Assembly (NCBI RefSeq): GCF_022637415.1
Contig: NZ_CP093340.1
Span: forward strand, 3,316,001 to 3,380,000
DNA length: 64,000 nt
DNA from: Luteimonas sp. S4-F44
GTDB taxonomy: Bacteria > Pseudomonadota > Gammaproteobacteria > Xanthomonadales > Xanthomonadaceae
Direction of reading: 5' to 3'
Part shown: positions 1 to 10,173 of the stretch, piece by piece
Layout: each line of letters begins with the position of its first letter
Position numbering within the stretch: position 1 is the first letter of the stretch
Position numbers and translations under genes: made by a program
The notes under the pieces: model-generated
Told to the model about the DNA's origin: nothing
The model's database searches: none
Seen by the model: the letters and a program-made list of their open reading frames with translations, nothing else

Positions 1-753
1 GCCGAATCCGGGACGTTACAGGTCCGCGTCGACGGCGCCGTGCAACGGCCGGCCGACTACCAGGTTCCGACCGGGACTCGTTTGGCTGACGTCCTGCTGG
101 CAGCGATGCCGACCGATGCGGCCTACACCACCGGCGCCGCGTTGCTGCGCCCATCTGCGCTCGAAGCACAGACCCGGCTCAAGGCGGGCGTGCTGCACGA
201 CCTGCAAGCCGTGCAAGCGGGTGCCAATGTGCCGTCGTCCACAATCGCCACCGCCGCCCGACTGGAAACCGAGTTGGCCGCGCTTCCGGTCACCGGGCGC
301 GTCAACAACGAACTCGACGCGCGCGTCGTCGAGGTGCGGCCCGAGGCCAACCTCGTCCTGCGGCCTGGCGACCGGATCACCTATCCAACGCGTCCCGCGG
401 ACGTACGCGTCACCGGCGCGGTGGTTGCCACATGCACCCTGCCGCATGTGCCGCTGCGCGATGCCGTCGACTATCTACGCGATTGCCCGGTTGCAGGCGC
501 TGACCGCGACCTGCTGTTCGCGGTGCAGCCCGACGGCACGGTGCAGATGCTCGGCATCGCCGGCTGGAACCGCAGCCCCAGGCAGGCGCTCGCCCCGGGC
601 GCGACGCTCTATGTCCCGCTGCCCGAGCGCGACCTGCACCGCGCCGGGGCGCCAGACCTCAACCGCGAACTCGCGGCGTTTCTGGCCACTCAACCGCTTC
701 CTTCCTTGCCCGCCCACGCGCCGGACACTTCGAATACGGATCCCGCACCATGA
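1..753 (+). CDS. GfcC/YjbG-like capsule/EPS protein (5' end outside window)
   Basis: The frame is open from the first base and ends in TGA at 751-753, so the start lies upstream. The visible 250 residues contain two ligand-type soluble repeats, one ending in 'LVLRPGDRITYP' and one in 'LAPGATLYVPLPE'. That layout resembles the GfcC family of periplasmic proteins encoded beside Wza/YjbH-type exopolysaccharide genes. The stop overlaps the start of the YjbH gene (ATGA at 750-753), so the two are translationally coupled. A periplasmic role in polysaccharide export is known for the family only by genetic context. No signal peptide can be seen because the N-terminus is missing. Confidence 0.7.
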   Translation, partial: AESGTLQVRVDGAVQRPADYQVPTGTRLADVLLAAMPTDAAYTTGAALLRPSALEAQTRLKAGVLHDLQAVQAGANVPSSTIATAARLETELAALPVTGRVNNELDARVVEVRPEANLVLRPGDRITYPTRPADVRVTGAVVATCTLPHVPLRDAVDYLRDCPVAGADRDLLFAVQPDGTVQMLGIAGWNRSPRQALAPGATLYVPLPERDLHRAGAPDLNRELAAFLATQPLPSLPAHAPDTSNTDPAP

Positions 754-2936
754 TCGCCCGCCATCGCCGCCGCCCCGTCCACCTGGCACCGGGGCTGCTG
801 GCCCTGGCGATCGCCGGCAGCCTTCATGCGCAGGAGTCGGCGCATAGCCTGATCACTCAGAGCGACTGGGGCGGTGCCGGGCTGCTGCAGACCCCGACCG
901 CGCGCATGGAAGCCGAGGGCCAGCTGAGCCTGACCGGCAGCTACACCTCGCCATATGCGCGTTACAACCTGTCGATGCAGCCGTTCCCTTGGTTCGAGGG
1001 CACGTTCCGCTACATGAACATCAACAACCGTCGCTACGGCCGACCAAGCCTGAGCGGCGACCAACACTTCAAGGACAAGTCGATCGATATCAAGGTCCGG
1101 CTTTGGGAGGAAAGTCGTTATTGGCCTGAAATCGCCTTCGGCATGCGTGATATTGGTGGTACCGGCTTGTTCTCGAGCGAGTATCTCGTTGCGAACAAGC
1201 GCTTCGGCAGCATCGATGCCAGCCTGGGCTTCGCGACCGGCTACATCGGCAATCGTGGCGATATCGCAAATCCGCTCCGCCTGATCAACGATCGCTTCGA
1301 GACGCGTCCTATCCCTCGACCTGACATCACCCAGGCCGGCGAGGCCGGACGCGACGTGTTCCGCGGACCGATCGGCGTGTTCGGCGGTATCACCTGGCAG
1401 ACGCCACTCGATCAACTGCTGCTCAAGGTCGAGCTGGACGGCAATGACTACGAGCGCGAGCCCCAAGGCAACAACCAGCGACAGAGCTCACCGATCAACG
1501 TCGGCCTGGTCTACCGCCCCAGCCCGAACCTGCAGCTGACGGCAGGCCTGGAGCGCGGCAACACGGCTGTGATCGGCCTGACGCTGACCACCAACCTCGC
1601 CACGGCGCGCAGCAATGCGCCGATCCTGGATCGCCCGGCAGTGCCCTTACGCCGCCACGCCGATCCGGGGGCGGGCGTCCCCGCGTCCGCCTTCCCGTCG
1701 GCATCCGACCTGGATGACGTGACCGGCGCGCGCCCCGACTGGGAACGCATCGCTGCCGACCTCAACCAGGAAGCCGGTATCCACGTTTCGCGCATCACCC
1801 GCCGCGAGCACGAGGTCATCGTCCACGGGAGCCACAACCGCTACTTCTACCCGGCCCAAGGCATCGGCCGCGGCGCCCGCGTGCTTGACAATGCGCTCGG
1901 CGACGACGTCACGTGGTTCACCTTTGCGCACGAGCGCGCCGGCACGCCGATCGCCGAGACCAGCGTGGAGCGGCAGGCGTTCGCCGACTACGTCGACCGG
2001 CGGATCGATCTGCCCGCATTCGCCCGCAAGGTAGAGCTCGCACCACCCGCGCAGCAGCACCGCGATGAGGTCTACGAGGCCCCGTTCCGCCGCCTGCGCG
2101 GCAGCATCGCGCCCGGGTACAAGCAGATCCTGGGCGGCCCCGACGGCTTCATCCTGTACCAGCTCTCGGCGGACTTCAGCGGCAGCTACTGGTTCTCACG
2201 CAATACGTGGTTGTCGGGCCTAGTCAGCGTGGACATCGCCAACAACTTTGACAAGTTCCGCTACGACGCGCCGACACGCCTGCCGCGCGTGCGCACCTGG
2301 CAGCGTCAGTACATGACGACATCCGACGTGACCGTGCCCAACCTGCAGCTGACGACCGTGCACCAACTCGGGCGCGACTGGTACGGCATGGCCTACGCCG
2401 GCTACCTGGAGTCGATGTACGGCGGCGTCGGCGGCGAAGTGCTGTATCGCCCGTTCGGCGAGCAATGGGCGATAGGCGCGGACGTCAACCAAGTGCGGCA
2501 GCGCGACTTCGACCAGCACGCAGGCTTCCGCGACTACGAGATCACCACCGGTCACATCACCGGCTACTACACGTTCGGGCGTACACGTCGGCTACAGGCC
2601 AATGTCAGCGTCGGCAAGTACCTGGCCGGCGATATCGGCACGACGGTCAACCTGACCCGTCGCTTCAATAACGGCGTGACCATGGGCGCGTACGCCACGA
2701 AGACCAACATCTCCTCGCGCACTTTTGGCGAGGGCAGCTTCGACAAGGGCATCTACTTTTCGATCCCGATGGACTTCGTGTTGCCTCGTCCCAGCCGCGC
2801 ACGCGCCGAGATCATGTGGCAGCCCCTGTTCCGCGACGGCGGCGCCAAGCTGTTCAGGACCTACGGCCTGTACCCGATGACGGGTGAGCGCAGCGGCGAG
2901 CTGTTCTTCGACAACCTGGAATGGATCGACCGCTGA
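750..2936 (+). CDS. YjbH-domain outer-membrane exopolysaccharide protein
   Basis: The 728-residue protein starts with a signal peptide (basic start, then 'LLALAIAGSLHAQ'). The mature N-terminus, 'WGGAGLLQTPTARMEAEG', is the hallmark of the YjbH/GfcD family. The rest is a long alternating pattern typical of an outer-membrane beta-barrel lipoprotein-like partner. Residues about 25-280 and 460-728 look like two barrel-rich halves joined by a soluble central part. The start overlaps the GfcC stop by four bases. YjbH proteins accompany polysaccharide export genes in many Proteobacteria; the biochemical role is not established. This is the last gene before a 369-bp regulatory gap. Confidence 0.8.
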   Translation: MIARHRRRPVHLAPGLLALAIAGSLHAQESAHSLITQSDWGGAGLLQTPTARMEAEGQLSLTGSYTSPYARYNLSMQPFPWFEGTFRYMNINNRRYGRPSLSGDQHFKDKSIDIKVRLWEESRYWPEIAFGMRDIGGTGLFSSEYLVANKRFGSIDASLGFATGYIGNRGDIANPLRLINDRFETRPIPRPDITQAGEAGRDVFRGPIGVFGGITWQTPLDQLLLKVELDGNDYEREPQGNNQRQSSPINVGLVYRPSPNLQLTAGLERGNTAVIGLTLTTNLATARSNAPILDRPAVPLRRHADPGAGVPASAFPSASDLDDVTGARPDWERIAADLNQEAGIHVSRITRREHEVIVHGSHNRYFYPAQGIGRGARVLDNALGDDVTWFTFAHERAGTPIAETSVERQAFADYVDRRIDLPAFARKVELAPPAQQHRDEVYEAPFRRLRGSIAPGYKQILGGPDGFILYQLSADFSGSYWFSRNTWLSGLVSVDIANNFDKFRYDAPTRLPRVRTWQRQYMTTSDVTVPNLQLTTVHQLGRDWYGMAYAGYLESMYGGVGGEVLYRPFGEQWAIGADVNQVRQRDFDQHAGFRDYEITTGHITGYYTFGRTRRLQANVSVGKYLAGDIGTTVNLTRRFNNGVTMGAYATKTNISSRTFGEGSFDKGIYFSIPMDFVLPRPSRARAEIMWQPLFRDGGAKLFRTYGLYPMTGERSGELFFDNLEWIDR

Positions 2937-3305
2937 ACCGCATTGGGTGTTCTATTAACTGAACGGTCATCGTATTCATCCGGGCATGGAAGGAGATGAG
3001 AAGCGCCTCTCAGGCGCAAAGTCGCGATGACACATGTCTCCACGCCCGTCAGCACGCGAATTTGGACAATATTTGTCACTTCTTGCCGCATAGCAGCAAA
3101 TTTTTGTTGCTCTGCGTCACCATCTATGAGAAATTTCTCACAGGTGGTGAGCTGGCGTGAAATTGGTATGCGTATCCACCTCCCAAAGGCACCACCGTGG
3201 CCATTCAGCTGCGGATGGGATGTTGAACACCGCACACAGGGTGAAGCCGGGGGTGCCCCCAGGTAGGGGCCCGGTCCGGCTCTGTGCTCGATGAAGGAGT
3301 CGGGC
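2937..3305. promoter_or_regulatory. 369-bp AT-rich leader of the EPS operon
   Basis: There is no convincing gene here. The stretch is clearly AT-richer than the flanking coding DNA in its middle (about 3055-3180) and holds three successive inverted repeats, listed separately. A G/C-rich hairpin-prone segment (GGGGG TG CCCCC, then GCCCC CAGGTA GGGGC) sits at about 3250-3270, just before the gumD-like gene, and could act in the leader transcript. The gap most likely carries the promoter of the primer-transferase gene and the genes behind it. No confident -35/-10 pair was chosen. Confidence 0.5.
3065..3140. promoter_or_regulatory. Cluster of three inverted repeats upstream of the EPS genes
   Basis: Three palindromic elements lie within 76 bp. 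GACAA-TAT-TTGTC is at 3065-3077. GCAGCAAA/TTTGTTGC, 7 of 8 bases pairing, is at 3093-3110. TGAGAAATTTCTCA, a perfect 14-bp palindrome, is at 3127-3140. They have different sequences, so they are probably sites for more than one dimeric regulator rather than repeats of one operator. Their placement 165-240 bp upstream of the gumD-like start suggests control of EPS transcription. This is inference from symmetry and position. Confidence 0.45.
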
Positions 3306-4739
<1,434 letters not shown>

Positions 4740-4764
4740 AGGCCATGCGTTCTCGGACCTTCCG

Positions 4765-4801
4765 TCCCCCGCCTGCGGGGGAAGCCGGCCCGAAGGGCCG
4801 G
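4765..4801. repeat. Paired GC-rich hairpins, REP-like
   Basis: Two adjacent stem-loops fill the gap after the gumD-like gene. One is TCCCCCGC-CT-GCGGGGGA (4765-4782) and the other is CCGGCCC-GAA-GGGCCGG (4785-4801). There is no T-tract, so an intrinsic terminator is unlikely. The first stem is closely related to the hairpin at 32482-32506, which points to a dispersed intergenic repeat or an mRNA-stabilising structure. Confidence 0.5.
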
Positions 4802-4883
4802 ACGGGGGCGCCTTTCGCTGTTCCTTTCCTCCGCTCTTCGCACCACCCTTCCAACCCACATCGCCCGCAACCAACTCCCGCCC

Positions 4884-6050
4884 ATGAAAATCGCCATCGC
4901 CGGCACCGGCTACGTCGGTCTGTCCAACGCCCTCCTCCTCGCCCAGCACCACACCGTGGTCGCCCTGGATATCGACGCGGCCAAGGTCGACATGCTCAAC
5001 CGCCGCGAATCGCCGCTGGACGATGTCGAGATCCGCGAATACCTCGCCAAGCCGGAACTGGATTTCACCGCGACGACCGATCCCCGCGTGGCCTACACTG
5101 ACGCTCAATACGTCGTCATCGCGACCCCGACCGACTACGACACGACATCGAACTACTTCAACACGCGTTCGGTCGAAAGCGTCATCGCGCAGGTGCGGGA
5201 GATCAACCCTGACGCGGTGATGGTGGTCAAATCCACTGTACCGGTGGGCTTCACCGCCAAGGCCCGTGCACAGTTCGGCACTGACAAAGTGCTGTTCTCG
5301 CCGGAATTCCTGCGCGAAGGCCGGGCGCTGTACGACAACCTGCACCCCAGCCGGATCATCGTGGGCGAGCGCTCCGAACGAGCTGAGATCTTTGCCCGTC
5401 TGCTGCAGGAAGGCGCAATCAAGCAAGACGTGCCGGTGCTATTCACCGAAGCCACCGAGGCCGAGGCGATCAAGCTGTTCGCCAACACCTATCTCGCGAT
5501 GCGCGTGGCGTACTTCAATGAGCTTGATACCTACGCCTGCACGCATGGCCTGGATACCCGGCAGATCATCGAAGGTGTAAGCCTCGACTCGCGCATCGGC
5601 AGCCACTACAACAACCCGTCGTTCGGGTACGGCGGCTATTGCCTGCCCAAGGACACCAAGCAACTGCTCGCCAATTACAGCGACGTGCCGCAGAACATGA
5701 TCCACGCCATCGTGGAAGCGAATCGGACACGCAAGGACTTCATCGCGGACGACGTGATCCGGCGAAACCCGAAGGTGGTCGGCATCTATCGGCTCGTCAT
5801 GAAGACCGGCTCCGACAACTTCCGCGCCTCGGCGATCCAGGGCGTCATGAAGCGCATCAAGGCCAAGGGCATCGAAGTCGTCGTGCACGAGCCTGTACTG
5901 GACGCGCCGGAGTTCTACCATTCACGCGTGGTCAACGACCTCGTCGCCTTCAAGGCGAAGGCCGACGTCATCATCGCAAACCGGTTGACTCGGGACCTCG
6001 AGGACGTCAGGGCGAAGGTCTACACCCGCGACCTGTTCGGCTTCGATTAA
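4884..6050 (+). CDS. ugd: UDP-glucose 6-dehydrogenase (short form)
   Basis: This enzyme oxidises UDP-glucose twice with NAD to UDP-glucuronate in the cytoplasm. The N-terminus is the NAD-binding fold '[19 protein letters not shown]'. The linker region has 'KSTVPVGFT' and '[15 protein letters not shown]', and the catalytic cysteine sits in '[14 protein letters not shown]' near residue 254. At 388 residues it is the short bacterial (Ugd/WbpO-like) form. It is followed 24 bp later by the UDP-glucuronate 4-epimerase gene, so the pair should supply both UDP-GlcA and UDP-GalA to the polymer. The ribosome site in front of ATG 4884 is poor. Confidence 0.92.
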   Translation: MKIAIAGTGYVGLSNALLLAQHHTVVALDIDAAKVDMLNRRESPLDDVEIREYLAKPELDFTATTDPRVAYTDAQYVVIATPTDYDTTSNYFNTRSVESVIAQVREINPDAVMVVKSTVPVGFTAKARAQFGTDKVLFSPEFLREGRALYDNLHPSRIIVGERSERAEIFARLLQEGAIKQDVPVLFTEATEAEAIKLFANTYLAMRVAYFNELDTYACTHGLDTRQIIEGVSLDSRIGSHYNNPSFGYGGYCLPKDTKQLLANYSDVPQNMIHAIVEANRTRKDFIADDVIRRNPKVVGIYRLVMKTGSDNFRASAIQGVMKRIKAKGIEVVVHEPVLDAPEFYHSRVVNDLVAFKAKADVIIANRLTRDLEDVRAKVYTRDLFGFD

Positions 6051-6074
6051 TCCCGCTCTACGGGGAAATAATAG

Positions 6075-7058
6075 ATGAATATTCTAATTACCGGCGCAGC
6101 CGGATTCGTGGGATTTCACTCGTCGCAACGACTGCTCGATAATGGGCACAGCATCGTCGGAATCGACAACCTCAATGATTATTACGATGTGAGATTGAAG
6201 GAGGCGCGCCTCTCGCAGCTTTCTGCTCGCGAAGGGTTTTCGTTCAACCGCCTGGATCTTGCAAATCGTGAAGGCATGGCAAGCCTATTTGCGGAGAACG
6301 AATTTGACGTGGTGCTCCACCTCGGGGCTCAGGCAGGTGTTCGCTATTCTATCGACAATCCGTTTGCGTATATCGACAGCAACCTCACTGGCACATTGAC
6401 CGTGCTCGAGGGCTGCCGCCATCACCGCATCAAGCATCTCATCTACGCGTCCTCCTCCTCAGTGTATGGCGCCAACACCAAGCAGCCTTTCTCTATCGAA
6501 GACAGGGTAGATGCGCCGGTTTCGCTCTACGCAGCCACAAAAAAAGCTGACGAGTTGATGTGCCAAACATATGCGCATCTCTATCGATTCCCGATCACGG
6601 GCTTGCGCTTCTTTACGGTCTACGGCCCCTGGGGCCGGCCCGACATGGCGTACTTCAAGTTCGCAAATGCCATTACCGCCGGAAAGTCGATCGATGTATA
6701 TAATTACGGCGACATGAAGCGAGACTTCACCTATATCGACGATATTGTGGACGGAATCCAGACCCTCGTAGAGGGCGCCCCACTGGCGGCTTCAGATGAG
6801 ACCCCACACCGGATCTACAACTTGGGCAATAACAACCCCGAGCAGTTGCTGGAGATGATCTCCCTGCTTGAGGACGCGCTTGGCCGCCAGGCGAAGAAGA
6901 ACATGCTAGATATGCAGCCAGGCGACGTGTATGCGACGTATGCTGACATCGATCGTAGCGCACAGGATTTCGGCTTCTCGCCCAAGACCGACCTTGCGAC
7001 CGGCTTGCAGCGTTTCGCTGCATGGTATCGCGAATTCTATCCCGAACGCGCACGATGA
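6075..7058 (+). CDS. UDP-glucuronate 4-epimerase, NAD-dependent epimerase family
   Basis: This extended short-chain dehydrogenase interconverts UDP-glucuronate and UDP-galacturonate. The NAD motif is 'ITGAAGFVGFH' (residues 5-15). The characteristic 'GIDNLNDYYDVRLKEARL' follows, then 'GAQAGVRYSIDNP', the serine region 'YASSSSVYG', and the catalytic tyrosine/lysine in 'SLYAATKKADE'. 'TVYGPWGRPDMAYFKF' is a signature of the GlcA 4-epimerase subgroup. It has 327 residues, a usual length. The ribosome site GGGGAAA precedes ATG 6075. From this gene onward the base composition drops, marking the left edge of the AT-richer cassette. Confidence 0.9.
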   Translation: MNILITGAAGFVGFHSSQRLLDNGHSIVGIDNLNDYYDVRLKEARLSQLSAREGFSFNRLDLANREGMASLFAENEFDVVLHLGAQAGVRYSIDNPFAYIDSNLTGTLTVLEGCRHHRIKHLIYASSSSVYGANTKQPFSIEDRVDAPVSLYAATKKADELMCQTYAHLYRFPITGLRFFTVYGPWGRPDMAYFKFANAITAGKSIDVYNYGDMKRDFTYIDDIVDGIQTLVEGAPLAASDETPHRIYNLGNNNPEQLLEMISLLEDALGRQAKKNMLDMQPGDVYATYADIDRSAQDFGFSPKTDLATGLQRFAAWYREFYPERAR

Positions 7059-7073
7059 TCCTGTAGGGCCGCA

Positions 7074-8408
7074 ATGCAATCGGCGATCGGCATGAAATTA
7101 TCCCGGCTCCGCGAACGCCTCCTGGGTGGAGACGCTAGCGACGTTGTGCGTGGAATGCTGACGCTGGCTTTGGGATCGGGAATGGCCCGACTGATCGGCA
7201 TCGCAGCGATTCCTCTCCTTACCCGTATCTACAGCCCTTCTGACTATGGCGCACTGTCTGTCTACAGTGCCCTTGTCGCAGTAATCGCCCCAATGCTGAC
7301 GCTGCGTTATGTGCTCGCCGTTCCGCTGCCGCGCTCGGACGGCATGGCAGCCAATCTGATGATGTTGTCGGGGCTGCTGCTTATAGGTGTCACCGTCATA
7401 ATCTCACTGCTGGCCTGGTTGTTCGGCGACATCGTTCTTGGCTGGATGTCCATGCAGATTCTTGCCCCTTGGTGGTGGCTCGTCATTCTTGGGGCAGTCG
7501 GACTGGCGATGTATGAAGCCCTGAGCCTGTGGGCAACACGCCGGCGAGCGTACCGAGTGATCTCGCAGACCAAAGTTCTCCAGTCAGCACTGAGCGTCCT
7601 CGTGAAAGTCTGCCTAGGCCTGGCAGCAATCAAGCCCTTCGGATTGTTACTTGGACACCTAGTAGAGCAAAGCGGGGGTATCAGCTCGTTCTGGCTGCGT
7701 TTTCGGCACGATTTCCGCGCCAATGCACACCGCATTCGACGGAGCTCCATGCGGCTGTTGGCCCGCTACTATCGCGGCTTCCCGACGTTTCGCATGCCCT
7801 CACAGTTCCTGCTGGTGTTCTCCACGCAGGCGCCCATCATGTTTGCTGCAGCTTTGTTCGGTGCCAGCGCCACTGGTCAACTTGGCCTGGCCCTTATGGC
7901 GCTGGCAATACCCAGCAACCTGATCGGGCAATCAGTCGGGCAGGCATTCTACGGCGAGATCGCACGATTACCAAAGGGCTCCGAAGTCCGCATCAAGGCA
8001 CTCGCCTACTCGGTGCAGAAGAAACTTTTCCTCGTCGGCTTACCTCTGACTCTCGTACTGGTGCTATTGGGGGAGCCACTCTTCCATGTGGCGTTTGGAG
8101 CACGCTGGACCGATGCGGGGCGTTATGCGTCGATCCTAGCTCCGTTCATACTCCTGCAGCTGACTTCGGCACCGCTTGTGCAGATTCTAAATATCTACAA
8201 CGCACAAGGCGCATTTCTAATCATCAACGCGATCCGAGCAGCCGGTCTTCTTGCGATTTATCAAGGCTGCCTGATTTTCTCACTCCCTCAACGCCAATTC
8301 ATTTACTTGCTGAGCGGATTTCTTTTCGGTTTTTATCTCTTGATAACACTCTACATCCTCCACGTGGTCAACAAAGCCGCAGCCCGACACATGGAAGCAA
8401 AGAAATGA
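7074..8408 (+). CDS. Wzx-type lipid-linked oligosaccharide flippase
   Basis: This 444-residue integral membrane protein has about 12 hydrophobic segments spread over the whole chain and belongs to the polysaccharide biosynthesis/MATE-like flippase superfamily. The early segment 'IAAIPLLTRIYSPSDYGALSVYSALV' (read as two pieces around residues 40-65) matches the typical Wzx start. It should move the undecaprenyl-linked repeat unit across the inner membrane before polymerisation by the Wzy at 13077. It begins 15 bp after the epimerase gene. Its stop overlaps the next start (ATGA, 8405-8408). Confidence 0.85.
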   Translation: MQSAIGMKLSRLRERLLGGDASDVVRGMLTLALGSGMARLIGIAAIPLLTRIYSPSDYGALSVYSALVAVIAPMLTLRYVLAVPLPRSDGMAANLMMLSGLLLIGVTVIISLLAWLFGDIVLGWMSMQILAPWWWLVILGAVGLAMYEALSLWATRRRAYRVISQTKVLQSALSVLVKVCLGLAAIKPFGLLLGHLVEQSGGISSFWLRFRHDFRANAHRIRRSSMRLLARYYRGFPTFRMPSQFLLVFSTQAPIMFAAALFGASATGQLGLALMALAIPSNLIGQSVGQAFYGEIARLPKGSEVRIKALAYSVQKKLFLVGLPLTLVLVLLGEPLFHVAFGARWTDAGRYASILAPFILLQLTSAPLVQILNIYNAQGAFLIINAIRAAGLLAIYQGCLIFSLPQRQFIYLLSGFLFGFYLLITLYILHVVNKAAARHMEAKK

Positions 8409-8917
8409 GGAACCTGTTACGGCTGTTCTACATGCTTGTTTTCGGAGGCGCCAAGCCACGCGTGCGATGGCATCTGCGCGTCATGATATATGCGCGAGAG
8501 AACGGCTACAGCACCCTAGGTCGATTTATCGAGACGCGATTGCAACGCAAGCACGGCCTCTTTATTTCGCGCAAAGCGACCTTCCCCGCATCAATGGACC
8601 TCAAGCATCCGACCGGCGTTGTGATTGGCGAGGGCGTGGTGATAGGTGAATCTGTCAAAATCTATCAGAATGTCACGCTCGGCGGAGCGCGCTCCGGCGA
8701 TTGGAAATCCAATAATTACCCTACTGTCGGAGCCGGTACCACGATTTTCGCTGGCGCCGTCGTGGTTGGTCGTGTCAACGTCGGTCGCAATTGCATCATC
8801 GGCGCAAATGCCGTCGTGACCCGAGACGTTCCCGACAACGCCACCGCTGTCGGAATTCCGGCCCGTATTGTCACAAATTCTCCCCCCGCCTCCTTGTCCG
8901 AGCAAATGCACCCATGA
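8405..8917 (+). CDS. Hexapeptide-repeat serine-acetyltransferase-like O-acetyltransferase
   Basis: The 170-residue protein has a left-handed beta-helix built from hexapeptide repeats (about residues 70-160: 'VVIGEGVVIGESVKIYQNV', 'PTVGAGTTIFAGAVVVG', 'NCIIGANAVVTRDVPDNA'). The ending 'GIPARIV' is typical of CysE/WcaF-type acetyltransferases. In this setting it probably O-acetylates a sugar of the repeat unit with acetyl-CoA in the cytoplasm. ATG 8405 overlaps the Wzx stop by four bases, and its own stop overlaps the MurA-like start. The same frame stays open far upstream inside wzx, but that part is out of frame with the real wzx and is not coding. Confidence 0.82.
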   Translation: MRNLLRLFYMLVFGGAKPRVRWHLRVMIYARENGYSTLGRFIETRLQRKHGLFISRKATFPASMDLKHPTGVVIGEGVVIGESVKIYQNVTLGGARSGDWKSNNYPTVGAGTTIFAGAVVVGRVNVGRNCIIGANAVVTRDVPDNATAVGIPARIVTNSPPASLSEQMHP

Positions 8918-10173
8918 GCAACAGCGCTGTCCTGCATGTAAAAAAGTCCCGCCTCGAAGGCCGCGTTTCTCTCGCCGGCGCCAAGAATTCTGCGCTTCGG
9001 CTGCTAGCTGCCAGCATTCTCACCGACGGCGTGCTGGAGCTGCGGAACTACCCGGCTGGCCTTCTGGATACCCAGGTGCATGTAGACATGCTGCGTGCGC
9101 TCGGCAAGTCTGCAGAGATCGTCGGTAAAGACGTCATCCGTATCAGCGAGACGCAATCGCTGTTGAGCCAGCTGAGATGGGAGGGCCGTTCGATTCGCAA
9201 TACGCTTCTCATCTTGGGCGCGCTTACCGCGCGCTTGGGTGCCGGCAGCGTCCCGCTTCCCGGTGGCTGCAAGCTCGGAGAAAGAAAGTACGACCTGCAT
9301 GTGATGCTCCTGGAACGCCTCGGCGCCCGCGTTTGGGAGGATGATGACTATTTGTATGCAGAAGCTCCCAGCGGTTTGGTGGGCGCCGATATCCACCTTC
9401 CAATGCGCTCTACGGGTGCCACCGAGAATGCAATTCTTGCCGGCACCTTGGCCAAAGGCATCACACGGGTTTGGAATCCTCACATCCGCCCGGAAATCTT
9501 GGATCTCATTGCCCTTCTCAACTCGATGGGTGCACGCATTACTGTGTTCGGACAGGAGCACATTGAAATCCGTGGAGTGGACGCCCTGCACGGCGCTGAG
9601 CATCGGGTGATTGCCGACAACATGGAGGCTATTACCTGGCTTTCTGCCGCCGTCATCACTGGCGGAGACATTGAGATCGCCGACTTCCCGCATGCGGATC
9701 TGGAAGTGGTGCTGGCCCATTTGCGATCCGCCGGTGCGCGTCTTTACGTCGGTGACGACTCACTGATTGTGAGGGGCGGTACTTGCTACCCGATCGAGAT
9801 CAGCACTGGTCCACATCCTGGAATCAACTCCGACGTGCAACCGATCCTTGCGGCATGGGGAGCGATGGCCCGAGGCGAATCGCGTATCGTCGATCTTCGG
9901 TTCCCCGGCCGTTATGGATATGCCGAGGAGATGGCGAAAATGGGGGTTCGCCATGACGTGGACGGCGACATGCTGCGCATTCATGGTCAAGGCGGAGCGC
10001 TTCAGGGCGCGGAAGTGCGCGCATTGGATCTCAGAGCTGGCGCAGCATTGACACTTTGCGGCTTGGCGGCCGAGGGCGAGACCGTCGTGACGGATGCTTG
10101 GCAGATCTCGCGTGGCTATGTCGATTTTGCTGAGAAGCTTCAGGCAATGGGCGCAGACATAAGATGGGCTTGA
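8914..10173 (+). CDS. MurA-family enolpyruvyl transferase paralogue in the EPS cluster
   Basis: UDP-GlcNAc 1-carboxyvinyltransferase adds enolpyruvate from PEP to the 3-OH of a UDP-sugar. This 419-residue copy keeps the family's key residues: Lys24-Asn25 in 'AGAKNSAL', the catalytic loop 'PGGCKLGERKYDLH' with Cys119 (fosfomycin target in MurA), the Asp of 'PHPGINSDVQ', and Arg in 'LDLRAGAAL'. It therefore looks active. It overlaps the upstream acetyltransferase gene by four bases and the MurB-like gene by ten, so it belongs to the EPS operon and is unlikely to be the housekeeping copy. It probably makes the precursor of a lactyl-ether sugar. The exact sugar acceptor cannot be read from the sequence. 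Confidence 0.88.
   Translation: MSNSAVLHVKKSRLEGRVSLAGAKNSALRLLAASILTDGVLELRNYPAGLLDTQVHVDMLRALGKSAEIVGKDVIRISETQSLLSQLRWEGRSIRNTLLILGALTARLGAGSVPLPGGCKLGERKYDLHVMLLERLGARVWEDDDYLYAEAPSGLVGADIHLPMRSTGATENAILAGTLAKGITRVWNPHIRPEILDLIALLNSMGARITVFGQEHIEIRGVDALHGAEHRVIADNMEAITWLSAAVITGGDIEIADFPHADLEVVLAHLRSAGARLYVGDDSLIVRGGTCYPIEISTGPHPGINSDVQPILAAWGAMARGESRIVDLRFPGRYGYAEEMAKMGVRHDVDGDMLRIHGQGGALQGAEVRALDLRAGAALTLCGLAAEGETVVTDAWQISRGYVDFAEKLQAMGADIRWA

Noticed and set aside
3027..3266. 79-codon frame in the EPS leader
   Set aside because: No ribosome site or family pattern, and it spans the palindromes; better explained as regulatory DNA.
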